Source: Nothophaeocryptopus gaeumannii (lineage: Eukaryota > Ascomycota > Dothideomycetes > Mycosphaerellales > Mycosphaerellaceae). From it: 64,000 nucleotides of DNA. Where the stretch lies: assembly GCA_031771865.1 (NCBI GenBank), contig JASISA010000027.1:1612001-1676000 (forward strand), written 5' to 3'. Numbering within the stretch: position 1 is the first letter of the stretch; each line of letters begins with the position of its first letter. Below, piece by piece: positions 1 to 11,052 of this stretch. The position numbers were made by a program, and so were the translations under genes. The notes below the pieces were generated by a model. The model was not told where the DNA came from and ran no database searches. It saw only the letters and a program-made list of their open reading frames with translations.

Positions 1-798
1 AAATCGGCAGTTCTGTTGAGCGCGTATCCACGTCGCAGAAGCAGTGAGATCAGGTTCCGAGTGACATCCCTCCCGGCGACGTCCAGTCTTCGGGTGAGGT
101 GGTTCAGCACAGTGCTCTCGTAGACCGGTACGATATGTGTGACACCGTCTCCAGAGTCAACCACAACGCCCGATGACAGACCTTGTGCGTACAGTGCTAG
201 CACTGCCTGGATAGCGACGTAGACTCCCCCAAAGTTATACCTCTCGAACATGACCTCACACATTTGCTCGCGGTTCTTCAACGGGTTCATGGGCGGTTCG
301 GTTAGAAGGATCTTACGGCCGGTGGGGTCCAATCGCATCTTCTCGAAGAAAGTGTAATCCCACAAATGTTGCATGTCGTCCCATCGTTTCACAATACCAT
401 TCTCCATCTGTTCAAGTCACACCGTTAGTGCCGCTCTCGCGATTGCCCAGCCTGCAATCTCATCGTGCGCCTACCGGATATGTGATCTGGAGCATGGATC
501 TCGCTGCAGCGGCTTGATCACCGCACATGATATCCTTCAGTTGTATATCACCGGGTGCCTGCTCTTCCGTTCGTAATATCGGTCGGCCAACGATCGATGG
601 ATATTGGTGGTCGGGGAAGTTCTGCCAAAGCGTGAAGTCAGCGGTACGCTCATGTAAATAACATCCTATGGTATGCGCTCACCTGGCCTGCATATCCGGC
701 CTTGAGGAACCCAGTGCCTCCATCGAGCACTGCCCATTGTGTCAGTCTGGCTGAAGGTCTCCGCGAGCGTTCGTCTTACCAATTGGCGCATCCGCCAT
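1..798 (-). CDS. ARP2: Actin-related protein 2 (Arp2/3 complex), 5' part; gene runs off the left edge
   Basis: Arp2 is one of the two actin-like subunits that nucleate branched actin in the Arp2/3 complex at endocytic patches. Rebuilt exons on the minus strand are 798-780, 729-683, 621-475 and 407 to before base 1, all with GT-AG junctions. The start reads MADAPIVLDGGTGFLKAG, and the last visible exon carries the actin-fold hallmarks LLTEPPMNP, VAIQAVLALYAQG and VVVDSGDGVTHIVPVYE. Those features, plus the ending HLTRRLDVAGRDVT, fit Arp2 rather than conventional actin or Arp3. About 200 of the expected roughly 390 residues are present, and truncation is by the window edge only. The very small first exon (19 nt) and second exon (47 nt) are easy to miss in automated calls. 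Identification is firm; the C-terminal half is not visible. Confidence 0.95.
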
Positions 799-1700
799 GT
801 TCGCAAGTGCTGGTAAGCTTGATCGGTGAAGCTGTCAAATCGCTTGAAGATGTCCCACTCGAGGGTGGAGGAAGGCAAGGTGCAATGCTGGAGATTCCTA
901 CTGCCTTGGGAGCTTTCGAGCGCATGCGCAACATTGGAAGCCGACGTCGTGAAATGTGGGGCTCCCGACTCCAGCCAAGCCGTGCCTCAGGTTCAAGCCT
1001 GCAGAAGCTGTTCACTCACAGCGTATCCACCTTCACGAGACATGAGACGTAGGAGGAAGCGTTTACGATTCATGGGTTTGATTAGAATAGATCGTCACGG
1101 AGAGGCGCAAATAACATTAAAAAAGACATTATTTACAAGTAGCAACGTCGCGCAGCCAGATAATTGAAAAGTTGACTCCCACGAGGCCGTCTTCCACGGG
1201 CAGGCACTCGTTCACTTGCTCGCGTAGCCGCTGCTCACAGCACTGTCATTTGTCGCGTTGATCTTGTCACTAGTTCCAAAAGATCCGACAGAGCATATAC
1301 ACATCTCTCGCGCTCAGATCTTGTGGATGAACGAGCGACGACAGGCCGTCCATTCCACACACCCGCACAACAGACTCGAACGATGGGGTAAGAAATAATC
1401 ACTAACGAAACCCAGATGATGAATCGTGCAAACGCTCAGCACCGAGCCCGCAGTGCGAGGTACCTGTGCACGATCTGGACCAGATGCTGATGCTAAATGT
1501 CGATTCGTTCCAGCGAGGCCTGCAAGCATATCGCGCTGGCGCATTCGAAAGGTGTGACCAAAGGATTTGAGGGTATCATGTACAGGCCAGTCATGAAGTG
1601 AGCGACGCCGGGACGCGCGCTGCACAAAAGTCGATAAAAGCGTTCGAGCCATTGTGTGTGCTGAAGCGGAATGAGGCCGCCTGCACCGTCATTATCGCAA
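799..1700. other. Intergenic: ARP2 promoter and 3' flank of the SUN-family gene
   Basis: No supportable gene was found. Overlapping short ORFs on both strands lack family resemblance and splice continuity. Both neighbours are on the minus strand, so the stretch should hold the ARP2 5' region and the SUN-gene 3' UTR. Confidence 0.6.
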
Positions 1701-3088
1701 CTAGGAGAACACGAAGGTCGCCGTGCCTGAGCTGAGCGATACCTGGTCACGGTGTTAGTATCATGGATTCGGTTCTTGGGTTACCAGTCACTTACCGTGC
1801 AACCAGTAGTCGCGCTACATGAGCTACCACTGCAGTATTGGCCGTCAGAGTATTTGCATGAGCCGCTGATGCCGTCGCCCTCGATCTCAACACAGAAGTC
1901 GAGCTTGGCGTCAGTGGTTGGGGAGTTCTGGAAGATCGAGAGCCAAGCAGCGCCGTTGCTGTAACCCACACCAAGGTTGAGGGGAGCGAAGTTGCCCCAT
2001 GGATTTTCGGAAGAGCCCCATTGGCAGCCGTCCTTGACGGAGACACCAGCTGGGTTGACGTAGTACTGAGCAGAGGTGCTGCCGCCTTGCCATTTGTAGT
2101 AGTTGTCGGCGTCTGGGCAAGTGACGTTCTCGGTTGTACCAGGCTGGACATCGATTGGGACAGTCTCGCTCTCAGTTCCAGGGTAGTCGGTGCGGCAGAC
2201 GGCCACGTTCTTTGACATGGTGTTCTTGACAAGGACTTGGACCTTATCCGTGCCCTTCATACACAGAGTGCTAGACATGGATGGGTTGGTGAGGTGAAGC
2301 TTGCCGTTCTTGCACTGAATGCCACCAACGGACTGGCCAGTGGAGCCCTGTGTGGTTGGCCACTGAGCCTTCTGGTAGCCTGGTGGGCAAGCGTAGGAGC
2401 AGTAAGCACCCTCTTCGCACTCACCACCGGAGGTGACGGTGCGAATGTCGCCGTAGCCGCCGCTGGAAGTGGAGCCAGGGCATTGGACGCCAGTCCATCC
2501 ACCAAGACCAAGCCAGTCGACCGAGACCGCACCGTACTCGGACGGGAAGGTGTCGCAGCTCAACTCTCCGTCTGGGAAATCCGCATCAACACCAGTGGAG
2601 CCGCTACCCCAGTTGCCACCGCTTGGGGCAGAGGAGTAAGAGGGTGGCGAGGAGCTAGACGAAGTAGAGGCCGGTGGAGTGTATGCTGGTTCAGAAGTAG
2701 AAGTAGGGGCCGGTGGAGTGTATGCTGGTGCAGAAGTAGAAGTGGACGTCGGCGAAGGAGCAACCCACGACGAGGAGCTCGAAGTTGGTTCGTAAGTCGG
2801 AGGGGATGGAGCCTTGTATGTATCGGGCGAGGCAGACGACAGCTGCCCGTCCTTTGCAAAGACAAGGGAACCGTTCTTGATGCCTTGCTGGACCTCCGAC
2901 TCTGGGATCGGCTTGCCGTTCAGCACGTAGACGACCTCCGTGGGGCCTGGAACGGTCACATAGTCGGCGTCCGGTTTGGGGAGTGGGTCGCGTTTGTCCT
3001 TGTGCAGGTGCTGATGCGCATGGCGGTGCGCAGGTTGCGCGGCGGAGACCGCAATGGCTGCACTAAGCAGCGCAATCGAAAGCTTCAT
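1701..3088 (-). CDS. SUN-family secreted cell-wall glucan-associated protein (Uth1/Sim1/Nca3/Sun4 type)
   Basis: SUN proteins are secreted fungal wall proteins linked to septation and beta-glucan remodelling. Exon 1 is 3088-1796 and a final 42-nt exon is 1742-1701, separated by a 53-nt intron (GTAAGT...CCAG, branch point ACTAAC), giving 444 residues. A signal peptide covers about residues 1-18 (MKLSIALLSAAIAVSA). It is followed by a His-rich stretch, a Ser/Thr/Pro linker (about 90-150) and the Cys-rich SUN domain, which starts near CDTFPSEYGAVSVDWLGLGG and ends in the family tail GCTVSLSSGTATFVFS. Reading through the donor instead gives a premature VSDW ending, so the short last exon is needed. 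The linker contains a 39-bp tandem duplication. Family assignment is firm; which yeast paralogue it matches is not decided. Confidence 0.93.
2671..2748. repeat. 39-bp in-frame tandem duplication in the SUN-gene linker
   Basis: Two near-identical 39-bp copies (2671-2709 and 2710-2748) encode repeated PAYTPPAPTSTSE-like units in the Ser/Thr/Pro linker. Such linkers often vary in length between strains. Confidence 0.8.
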
Positions 3089-6000
3089 GATGGATCACTG
3101 TGCCAGTAATAGTTGAATGATTGTTTGGCGTTGATTATCAGCAGGGCCTCGAGCGATTGTCCGTATCCGTTCTTTCCAGCGAAGCCACAATGGTGTTGTG
3201 CTTGTCTTCGGGCGCGTGCGGGAGGCTGTGTCGTCTCGTTTGTTCGTGAGAGATCGTGGCAGGACGCTGCAGGAAGCCGGTCGCGCGGTGGATTGTCGTG
3301 TGACGGTCGTCTGGCCGGAGAGCTGGCTGGCTGGCGCGTAAAGAATGTGAACGTGGACGTTATTCGGTGAGGCGCGTGGTCAATGGGGATTCCAATGAAC
3401 GAAATGGAGCAAAGACTCCAGGTGGAATAATGGGAGTGTCGAAGGTGAGCGGGCGGACGCTCTTCACAGCATGTGTGTGAGCCTTGAGAGCTGCTGGCGA
3501 TGGTCGGAAGCGCTGCGAAAGGGAGGAGGGCAAGAGCAGAAGGTGGCAGCGGGAAAGTGCAAGGTGCCTCCATCGCACTTGCCTTGCGATTCATCTCGCT
3601 TAATTACCTCCAAGCGGCTAGCATCCTTGCACGGGCCCATCTTTTCACAAAACCAAATGAATCACACCCGCGATGAATCAAATCACAAAAGCACGCCGTC
3701 GCTCTCTTCCTCTTGCTATCGTCGCCGTTCTCCTTCTAGCGGGAGCATCGCTGCTAGCGGAGGGGTCCTGCGGCGCCAACTGTGGACGCGTTGGAGATGC
3801 CTTCATCTCGCCCAGCGCTCTCTCATCATACTCATCACATCGGCGGCGCATCTCTCGCGAGACTCGCTAACCTACACAGGCTCGCGCCCATCACAGAAAC
3901 ACGACTCAGACGTCCAATGGCGTTGTCTGGCACCAAGCTCGCGTACCTTGAACCGTCGCGCTCCGCAAGAACAGGTCACCGCGCCGACCACCCTGTCGGC
4001 TCTCGTGACAGCTGCAGCGTTGTCTGCTGGCGATGCTGCTGTCGTAACCCGGTGGGTTGTCTCTGTGATATCGCAGGGTTGTCCTGACGAACATCCGTAG
4101 TCTGCCTTCCTGTCATCGGCCCAGGATGTGTTCGGAGACGCTCTTCTCTGCGACGGTATGCCGTGTCTGCCGTGTGGTCAAGATGAGCTCCATCGGTACG
4201 CTAGGCCTCATCCAGCCTACCTCTCCGCGACCCGCTATGACTAATGCAGGTACTGAACGCTGTTCTAGACAACATTCCTTCCACAACAACCACAACAAAC
4301 ATTTCATCATTGGATTGTCCAGTCACGATGAGTCTGATCTGACCTTCGATTCAGCAGTATCGGGACAGCATTCACATCGTCGAATCGTCCTGCTGCTTTG
4401 TTACTCCGTCATTGCACATCACGCCGCGCGAGGCAGACCGCCGACGTGTTGCTATATAGGTCTACCGACTTTTGCCAAGACGGTCCCGAACCATCCAACG
4501 GCGTGAGCCTCCTTCCTTTTGCGCCGCACAAAATTGCACCTCCTCCTCGGCGCTGCAGAGCGATGATCATCATGATCGCTATGCGTGCAACGGCATGGGT
4601 GGACGGCGGCAAATGCTCGCGACCGTGCTCAACGTCGCACTCCTCCCACGCGTGCGATCCACCACGCTACCCCTCAGAAAACATCGTTATCTTTGGTCTG
4701 TTGCTATGACTGACGTCCAATCTCACGAGCGGATCTCCACCAACAGTTGTCAAATTCCAAAGCGTTGGTATCTCATTGCAGGCGGTACTTGTGAAGAAAC
4801 CCTTTTCGAGCCCGTTCCGTTGCGGTGTCACGTTGCACAGAACGTTTGTGCTGCTCGATACGCTGCTGTGCTCTCCAGTGCTTCCGGGCCTGGCTGCTGC
4901 GAGCACTGAGGCGTCCACACTGCCGCGCCAGGCAATGCGCCTAACGATGTCACATGGCAGAGGCTGGAAGGAACCTCACCTGCATCCGCCTGCCGTACAT
5001 AAGCCCAACATGGCCCACACGTGGCTATTGACACCTCGCCCTTGCCTCGGCGGTCATTGGAGGTGCATGTGTTCCTCAAGGATGTGTTGATTGCCAGCAA
5101 GGTCGCCCTGCCACGCGGTCTCTCAGCAGCAGGGTGGTGATCAATCTGCTCCACGAGCTCGAACAGCGGTGACGACCTGAAGCTCGAATCGTGCTGTCAG
5201 TGATCTGACCTCGCAATCCTCAAGACGCCCTCATTTCGCAGACTTCACCACCCGGCGACCACGAGTACACCCTTCATTCAAGCATAAGAAGAAAATCAAA
5301 AGGAACGAAGAAGACGAAAATCCCTGGACGTACCAAGGTAGGGCTGGAGTTTCAGATGTTGCGCAACTCAAAGCCAACCGACTCCATACCATGCAAGAAT
5401 CGAAGTCTCGTGACGATACACTTCGCCTCATTTGCGCTGTAATCAAACCCTTCTTGTACACTGCCAAGGTCAAAGAGCCACACGCAAGCCGCACAGCGCG
5501 GGTAATACAATGAACGTCACAGTTCGTCGATAGTTGTTACCGAGATCTCTGGGTTCTGAGGCATGTCAGCGATGTGACAGCGGCAAGGTGTGGACAACAA
5601 AATGGTAAACGCCAAGGTTCACTCTTTTCGCTCTCTACGCCTCGCCCGGCCTTTTCAGTTCACCAAAGTGATACATCTAGATAGAGCGGAAGCCGAAGAA
5701 TTGTGTGACCCGGTTTTCTATCAGTAACAACCGTATTTGTGCTTGTGTGAGGCGGATTGTGTTGCAAAGCTGATTGACCCCTCTTGCTTCCCGGAGGTAG
5801 AGCGGAAACCGTGACAGGGTTCCTAATTGCGTCGGGGATCATGAGCTGCATGTAGGTCAAGGAAGTCTTGACTATGACGAAAGGGGTGCGACTTTCGAGC
5901 CTTGATGGTGCAAGAATATTTGACTTACATCTCAAGGATATTGGCTTTCCTGTTCCTGCTTGGCCATTGGCAAGACTTTAGCAATGTACAAAGCATTTCC

Positions 6001-7447
6001 AATGACGAAGATCGATTATTGCAGCAACCGGCGTGGATGAGTCATTATCGAGACGTCCTGCATTTGAAGTTTCGCAACGCGGAACTCCATCACAGAGATC
6101 TCGAGACATTCGTAGTGCCAGTGATGAGTTGGCTCACCGGGTCCTGCCGGGGGCGGCGTGCAGCGAGGTAGATCGATGTAGCCCTGAAAGCTTTCGAAAT
6201 GCAGAATCTTGACCTCGAGCGCATAACGCCATAACGCCATGGGGCGAGAGTGCTGCAAATCGAGCGAGAGTTCTTTTGCAGGACTGTGCATCCACGTTGG
6301 TGGGGCAACCACGACATTGACCAACGGATCATTCTGCCAAGTCAACTTCGCTTCGTCTGCTGCGGCGTGTGTTCTCACATGCCATGATCGTTACCCTTCC
6401 ATCAAGGGCCAACTTCCAATTAGGAGTGTGAAAAAAAGCATTGTGACACCTTGGCCATTGTCCAGCTTCCGGTTTGTTTCAATTTTGCTGGCGAGAAAGA
6501 TCCTGCTCGACCATGGAAGCGGACCAGCACTGCGGACTCAGACAATGGAATGCTGAGGCCGTGAGCGTGGCTTTGAGCGAGTGCAATGACCGCTGAGTAT
6601 CTTCTTATTTGCGGCAGGCTGTTTTCAGATGACTATTAGATATTCTTATTGTACTAAAATTCGTATGACGAAGTAGAACATTGGATCCGCACTGGTTTCC
6701 TGAGTCGTGCTCATTTCACAATGAAGAAGAAGTCTCTGCCTCCCATATGGCATGACGATGGATCCTGTAGCTGAATTCAATTGGGCCAGAAAGATCGTGC
6801 TCGAGCGGGACATCCAGTGTATGCAGTATCTTCCGCAAGAAGGCGCTACTCCGATCGCTATGGGAATTTCAGGCTTCCAGCATGATCTGTTAGGTATCGC
6901 GTTCTGGGCCTAATTTGGCGAGCGACTCCTTCATGAGCCAGTTGACAAGAGTGTGGCCTGCGTGTACAATATGCAACAACCGCACTCCGAATTTTCGCCA
7001 TTTTGTCGCGACTTGCACTGCTGTCAATACCCTTTGTCCGGGCAGGTGGCTGAGGCACGCGATGTCTGAGAACGCACCGCAGATGTGTCTGCGCCAAATG
7101 TGGGCTCTATGCTCGAATACTGCTTCCAGGAAGGCACATTCTGCAGTGAGTGAGGTTGCAAAAAGGTCAATGACAGCATCATCGAGTTCGTGTTAGGACG
7201 CAGTCTGTTTGGCCTTCTTGACAGGGCTTGTGGGAAGTATCTAGGCCAGCTGGGGTCTGCTGAGTCACAGTTGCCAGTGAAGACCTGCCTCGCCAGGGCC
7301 CGAAAGATCAAATCACATAGTTTCGGTGATGCGGGCTGTATCGTGATGAAGTGTTACACAGCGTTTTTGGCCGCTTTTCGCTGCAGATATATACAAAAGG
7401 GACGTCGTTCTATGGTATCGCATTCAGCTCGATGAGAATTTCCTTCT
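3089..7447. other. Long gene-poor stretch (4.36 kb), no gene supported
   Basis: Every ORF here is short and competes with others in several frames, and none shows a recognisable domain or splice-linked continuation. One ORF at 3673-3870 (+) starts with a hydrophobic, signal-like segment (MNQITKARRRSLPLAIVAVL) but ends after 65 residues and was not accepted. The left end must hold the promoter of the SUN-family gene. No tRNA-like B-box, transposase or terminal repeat was seen. The stretch may hold 5' regions, a non-coding RNA or an unrecognised fast-evolving gene. Confidence 0.5.
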
Positions 7448-7934
7448 CTACAGCTCGTCAGCGAACTCAGCACGTCCAGCCTTGGAGTTGAGGTACTCGT
7501 TCCTGCGCCCCTGTTAGCCACGCCCCCTTCCGCAGCTTCCAAATGTTTCTCGTCGCGAAAGCCAAGGTTTGACTTTCTGGTGGCCCACTCACCTCTCGAT
7601 CGCCCACTGCATGCATTGGTACGCAACCAAAAGAGGCACACCCCAGTAGAGAATTTGGCCACGGGTTCGTCGGAAGGTGTTGAAGATGGCTGCATTGAAG
7701 GTGCCCGCGAGTGGATTTTGGCGGTTGGAAGAGATACCGTAGTGGACAATGCCCTTCTGCGGCATTGAGCCGAGCGCTCCCCATGGTCCGAGGTACCTGA
7801 TAAACCGTGTTAATTGATGCTGTCCATTCTATGCGCTATATTCTTGTGCTCTTTCTTTGGCGGTTCGCACGGAGGACTCACTGGCCTGGTTTCTTCTCAC
7901 CACCACCGGCGCGGAGGATTTGAGAGGCCCTCAT
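7448..7934 (-). CDS. QCR8: Ubiquinol-cytochrome c reductase (complex III) subunit 8
   Basis: Qcr8 is the small single-pass inner-membrane subunit that contacts cytochrome b in respiratory complex III. Exons on the minus strand are 7934-7882, 7796-7593 and 7502-7448, giving 103 residues, the usual size. The start MRASQILRAGG is followed by YLGPWGALGSMPQKGIVHYG and the family core SNRQNPLAGTFNAAIFNTFRR. Next come a hydrophobic helix (ILYWGVPLLVAYQCMQWAIE) and the tail NEYLNSKAGRAEFADEL. Both introns are GT-AG. The gene is divergent from the prohibitin gene with 271 bp between start codons. Nothing in it looks abnormal. Confidence 0.96.
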
Positions 7935-8205
7935 TGTGTGTGTCGGTATGCGTTCGTATCGCTCGGTGAGGTTGTGGAGGTTTCGACGTTTTTAATGGCG
8001 CAAGGGAAGTGGGTGTTGAGTGGATTTTGTTCTTTTGACGTCGAGAGGTTGAAGTTCCAGGGCTCTCGGAAGAGACGCGGAGTGGTCAGCAGAATTGGTG
8101 GCCCGTGCTGAGCTTCATCGACTGCAGGTACCATCTCGAACGACAGTCGCAGCAGAAACGAACCACATCGCCTCTCTCTCCATCGACACCTCGCCAGCCT
8201 CCACC
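7935..8205. promoter_or_regulatory. Shared divergent promoter of QCR8 and PHB1
   Basis: Only 271 bp separate the two start codons of these nuclear genes for mitochondrial inner-membrane proteins. A CRE-like TGACGTC lies at 8036-8042 and an inverted CCAAT (attgg) near 8094-8098. CCAAT boxes bound by the Hap complex are typical of respiratory promoters, but function here is inference. Confidence 0.6.
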
Positions 8206-9111
8206 ATGGCGACCAACGCGCTGAACACGATCTACCGTTGGGCTATCCCAGGCGCCGCTGCCTTCTCGCTCGCCTCCGCGTCGCTCTACGATGTCAAAGG
8301 TGGCACTCGCGCTGTCATCTTCGATCGTCTACGAGGAGTCTCAGATCAAGTCGTGAACGAAGGCACACATTTCCTGGTACCATGGCTGCAGAAGGCCATC
8401 ACATTCGACGTGCGAACGAAGCCCAGAAATATCAGCACAACGACCGGATCCAAGGATTTGCAGATGGTTAGCTTGACTCTGAGAGTCTTGCACAGGCCAG
8501 AGGTTCAGCAATTGCCCAAGATTTATCAGGTCAGCATACAACAACGATGTAAAATGCAGAAATGGGCTGGTCTAATGATATAGTAGAACCTCGGACAAGA
8601 CTACGACGAGCGTGTGCTTCCTTCTATTGGAAACGAAGTCCTCAAAGCCATCGTTGCTCAATTCGATGCCGCAGAACTCATCACACAGCGAGAAGCCGTC
8701 TCAAACCGTATCCGAGCCGATCTCCTCAAGAGAGCAGCAGAATTCAACATCGCCCTCGAAGACGTCAGCATCACACACATGACATTTGGCCGGGAGTTCA
8801 CCAAAGCCGTTGAGGAGAAGCAGATCGCACAGCAAGAAGCAGAGCGTGCAAGATTCATCGTCGAGAAGGCAGAGCAAGAGCGACAGGCAAACGTCATTCG
8901 CGCAGAGGGTGAATCTGAGGCGGCGGAGGTCATCTCAAAGGCTGTTGCGAAGAGTGGTGACGGTTTGATTCAAATTCGAAGAATTGAGACGCAGAAGGAG
9001 GTTGCGCAGATGCTGGCAAACAATTCGAATGTCACATACCTGCCAGGCGGTGGCAATGGAGATGGAGGCAGTGGTTCCAAGGGCAGCTTCCTCCTGGGCC
9101 TGAGGTCATAA
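8206..9111 (+). CDS. PHB1: Prohibitin 1, mitochondrial inner-membrane scaffold
   Basis: Prohibitin 1 assembles with prohibitin 2 into ring complexes in the mitochondrial inner membrane that stabilise newly made proteins. Exons are 8206-8529 and 8587-9111 (57-nt GT-AG intron), giving 282 residues, close to yeast Phb1. The first ATG follows a CCACC context. The N-terminal hydrophobic anchor (about residues 12-27) is followed by the SPFH/Band 7 domain with the segment YDVKGGTRAVIFDRLRGV and the core NLGQDYDERVLPSIGNEVLK. The coiled coil EEKQIAQQEAERARFIVEKA and a Gly-rich tail come last. The strong match across the splice junction fixes the intron. It is convergent with EFM7, with about 170 bp between the stop codons. 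Confidence 0.97.
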
Positions 9112-9281
9112 AGCAAAATGTGGTGCAGACGGCTTGGAATTGTAAAATTACACGATGGTGGAGCGCATAGCGTCGCTCTCGGGAATTGCGTATGATACTC
9201 TTCTCTACTGATGATCAATTGTACAGCAAAGCCGTACGAAGGCGCTAATTCACCAAGACACTCTTCCTTGTCTCAGAACCA

Positions 9282-10246
9282 TTACTGTTGTCCAGACCAT
9301 CTCAGGCGGTATCCAAACACCGTGCGCCGAAGCATCTCATCCTATGGCCACATATCAGCAGGGTGTTTATAAGCAGGGATTACAATTACTCACCCCTCGA
9401 TCCTCCTCGAACATGACTTTGTCCATCACCTTTTCGAGAATCGTTTCGACTTCGAATCCTCCTTTTTTGGCAATGTCAAAGAACGCCATGTCCTTTTCGA
9501 ACAGCCAGGGTCGATAGGGCGTGAAGAAAACCAGCGCTTGTGCCGCCTTGTCCTTCTTCAGTGTCTCCTGAATACTGAGCAGCAGCTTCTCGTGCTCGGA
9601 ATGATTGAAGAGAAGATCAGCCAGGATCAAAAGATCAAAGCCCACATCTCTCTCTTGCGTAGGAAGGTATGATATGAGAGTTGTCGTACCCGCTCCCCAT
9701 AGATAGCCTTCCGCATGGATATTGGGAGGAGCCGGAAGCTGAGAGCAGTCCTTGATGTTCTGTCGAAGATTATCGATTAGTTCCTGATCCGGATAGTCTG
9801 TCACGACGACTTCTTTGGCGCCATTGATCGCGCATATGAGGCTGGGCAGGCCAGCTCCCGCTCCGAGCTCCAGCACAGTCTTGTCTTGAATGTAATCATC
9901 CTTGTGCGCTTCTAAGTAGTTTGCTACTGTGCGGCCTCCTTGCCAGAGTAAATGACCCTACACCACCATCAGTAAAACATATGCCATGAAATCGTCCTTG
10001 CGTGAAAATGCCTGCTCGAAGCTGCATACATCGATAGGGAAGATGGGAATATTTCAAGTGCTGTTCTAAAATAGGAAGGTAGTGGAATATACCTACCCAA
10101 AGTGGGTTCTGACCTACTAAATGCAATGTAAGAATTGCACCATTCAAGGTCCGATGTTGAACTTCAGAGGGTTTCTTTTCTGGCGCATAGAAACCATCAG
10201 GCTCTTGAAAGAGATCCAACGTCTCTTCAGCATCTGAGTCTGTCAT
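9282..10246 (-). CDS. EFM7: eEF1A N-terminal/lysine methyltransferase (Nnt1 type)
   Basis: Efm7/Nnt1 is an S-adenosylmethionine-dependent class I methyltransferase that modifies the N-terminal region of translation elongation factor 1A. Exons are 10246-10097, 9957-9394 and 9341-9282, giving 257 residues (yeast: about 260). The start contains LDLFQEPDGFY and LVGQNPLW, joined across intron 1 to GHLLWQGGRTVANYL. The SAM motif is VLELGAGAGLPSLICAINGA, followed by VVVTDYPD and LLILADLLFNH. The final 60-nt exon restores the conserved ending EEDRGDEMLRRTVFGYRLRW; without it the protein would end in an unrelated SNCNPCL tail. Function is taken from the family. Confidence 0.93.
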
Positions 10247-11052
10247 GACGCTTGCACTTGGACATCAAGGTGTGCAGTCGCCAGACAGCCGCAAGTCGTA
10301 CAAAGGGAGACGCGGAAAATGCGGTGCTGGCTTGGCTGCAGCGTAAAGGGCCCTTCCCTTCCGAAAGTCCACGAGCGATGCCTCAATAGGCCGCCTCCAC
10401 CACGACAATGCTTGCACGACTGGCTCCTGGAATAACAATAACAAGGATGAGCACGTGAATGGCGAGTAAAGGTTTAGTCAGCGGATTTTCGACTTCCCTT
10501 CCCTTCCTTTCCTCACCGCGCTAGGAGGTAAGGCCACAGGGCCCACACCTTCGACGTCCCATGGTGAATCTTAAGTTGCCTCTGCTCCCTCGGATCGCCG
10601 GACTTCTTACGTACCACCACTCCCTGGACGTCTGACACGCCATGAACATTCTGCCAGAATTGCTATAGCGAGACCATTACACTGGACGACGTCTCCGCCA
10701 CTCGTTGTCTCAAATCATTGTCAGAAGACCGGCCCCTGCGGCTACTCCCGAATACTTGCTCAGCCGCTGGACTGCGATTAGAAGGTCAGTTTTCCCACGT
10801 TTTCGCAAGCCCTGCATGCCTGTTCCTGGGCCATGACAGCATGGTGTATCTGTCACGCTCGATCTCACATCGTTGCCATATGTCGAAAGTCCCAGACAAC
10901 CGAAGTCGACCCCTTACATCGACCGAAGCCTCTGTCAATGGACCAGAGCTACCCTCTGCGCTCCGATGTCACGGCTGAAAGCTGGGTCACAGCTGCTGAC
11001 CTGAGTCGATCAGACACCCCGGCAGGCTTGAGGCTTGGTCCCCTCCGCCAGA
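10247..11052. promoter_or_regulatory. Divergent promoter region between EFM7 and the copper-fist gene
   Basis: This 806-bp stretch lies between two divergent start codons. No additional gene is supported. Several short upstream ORFs precede the copper-fist ATG at 11053. No convincing copper-response element cluster was spotted by eye. Confidence 0.55.

Noticed and set aside
2237..3109. 290-residue plus ORF opposite the SUN-family gene
   Set aside because: It is the antisense shadow of the low-complexity Ser/Thr/Pro linker; Arg/Gly repeats arise from the complement.
3673..3870. 65-residue plus ORF with a hydrophobic, signal-like start
   Set aside because: It ends quickly in a basic, unlike tail, has competing ORFs in other frames, and no splice continuation was found.
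3600..4100. Possible Mpv17-like fragment around 3920-4050 (+), from a stretch reading LSALVTAAALSAGDAA
   Set aside because: Only a few residues resemble the family and no other Mpv17 segment or splice chain follows.
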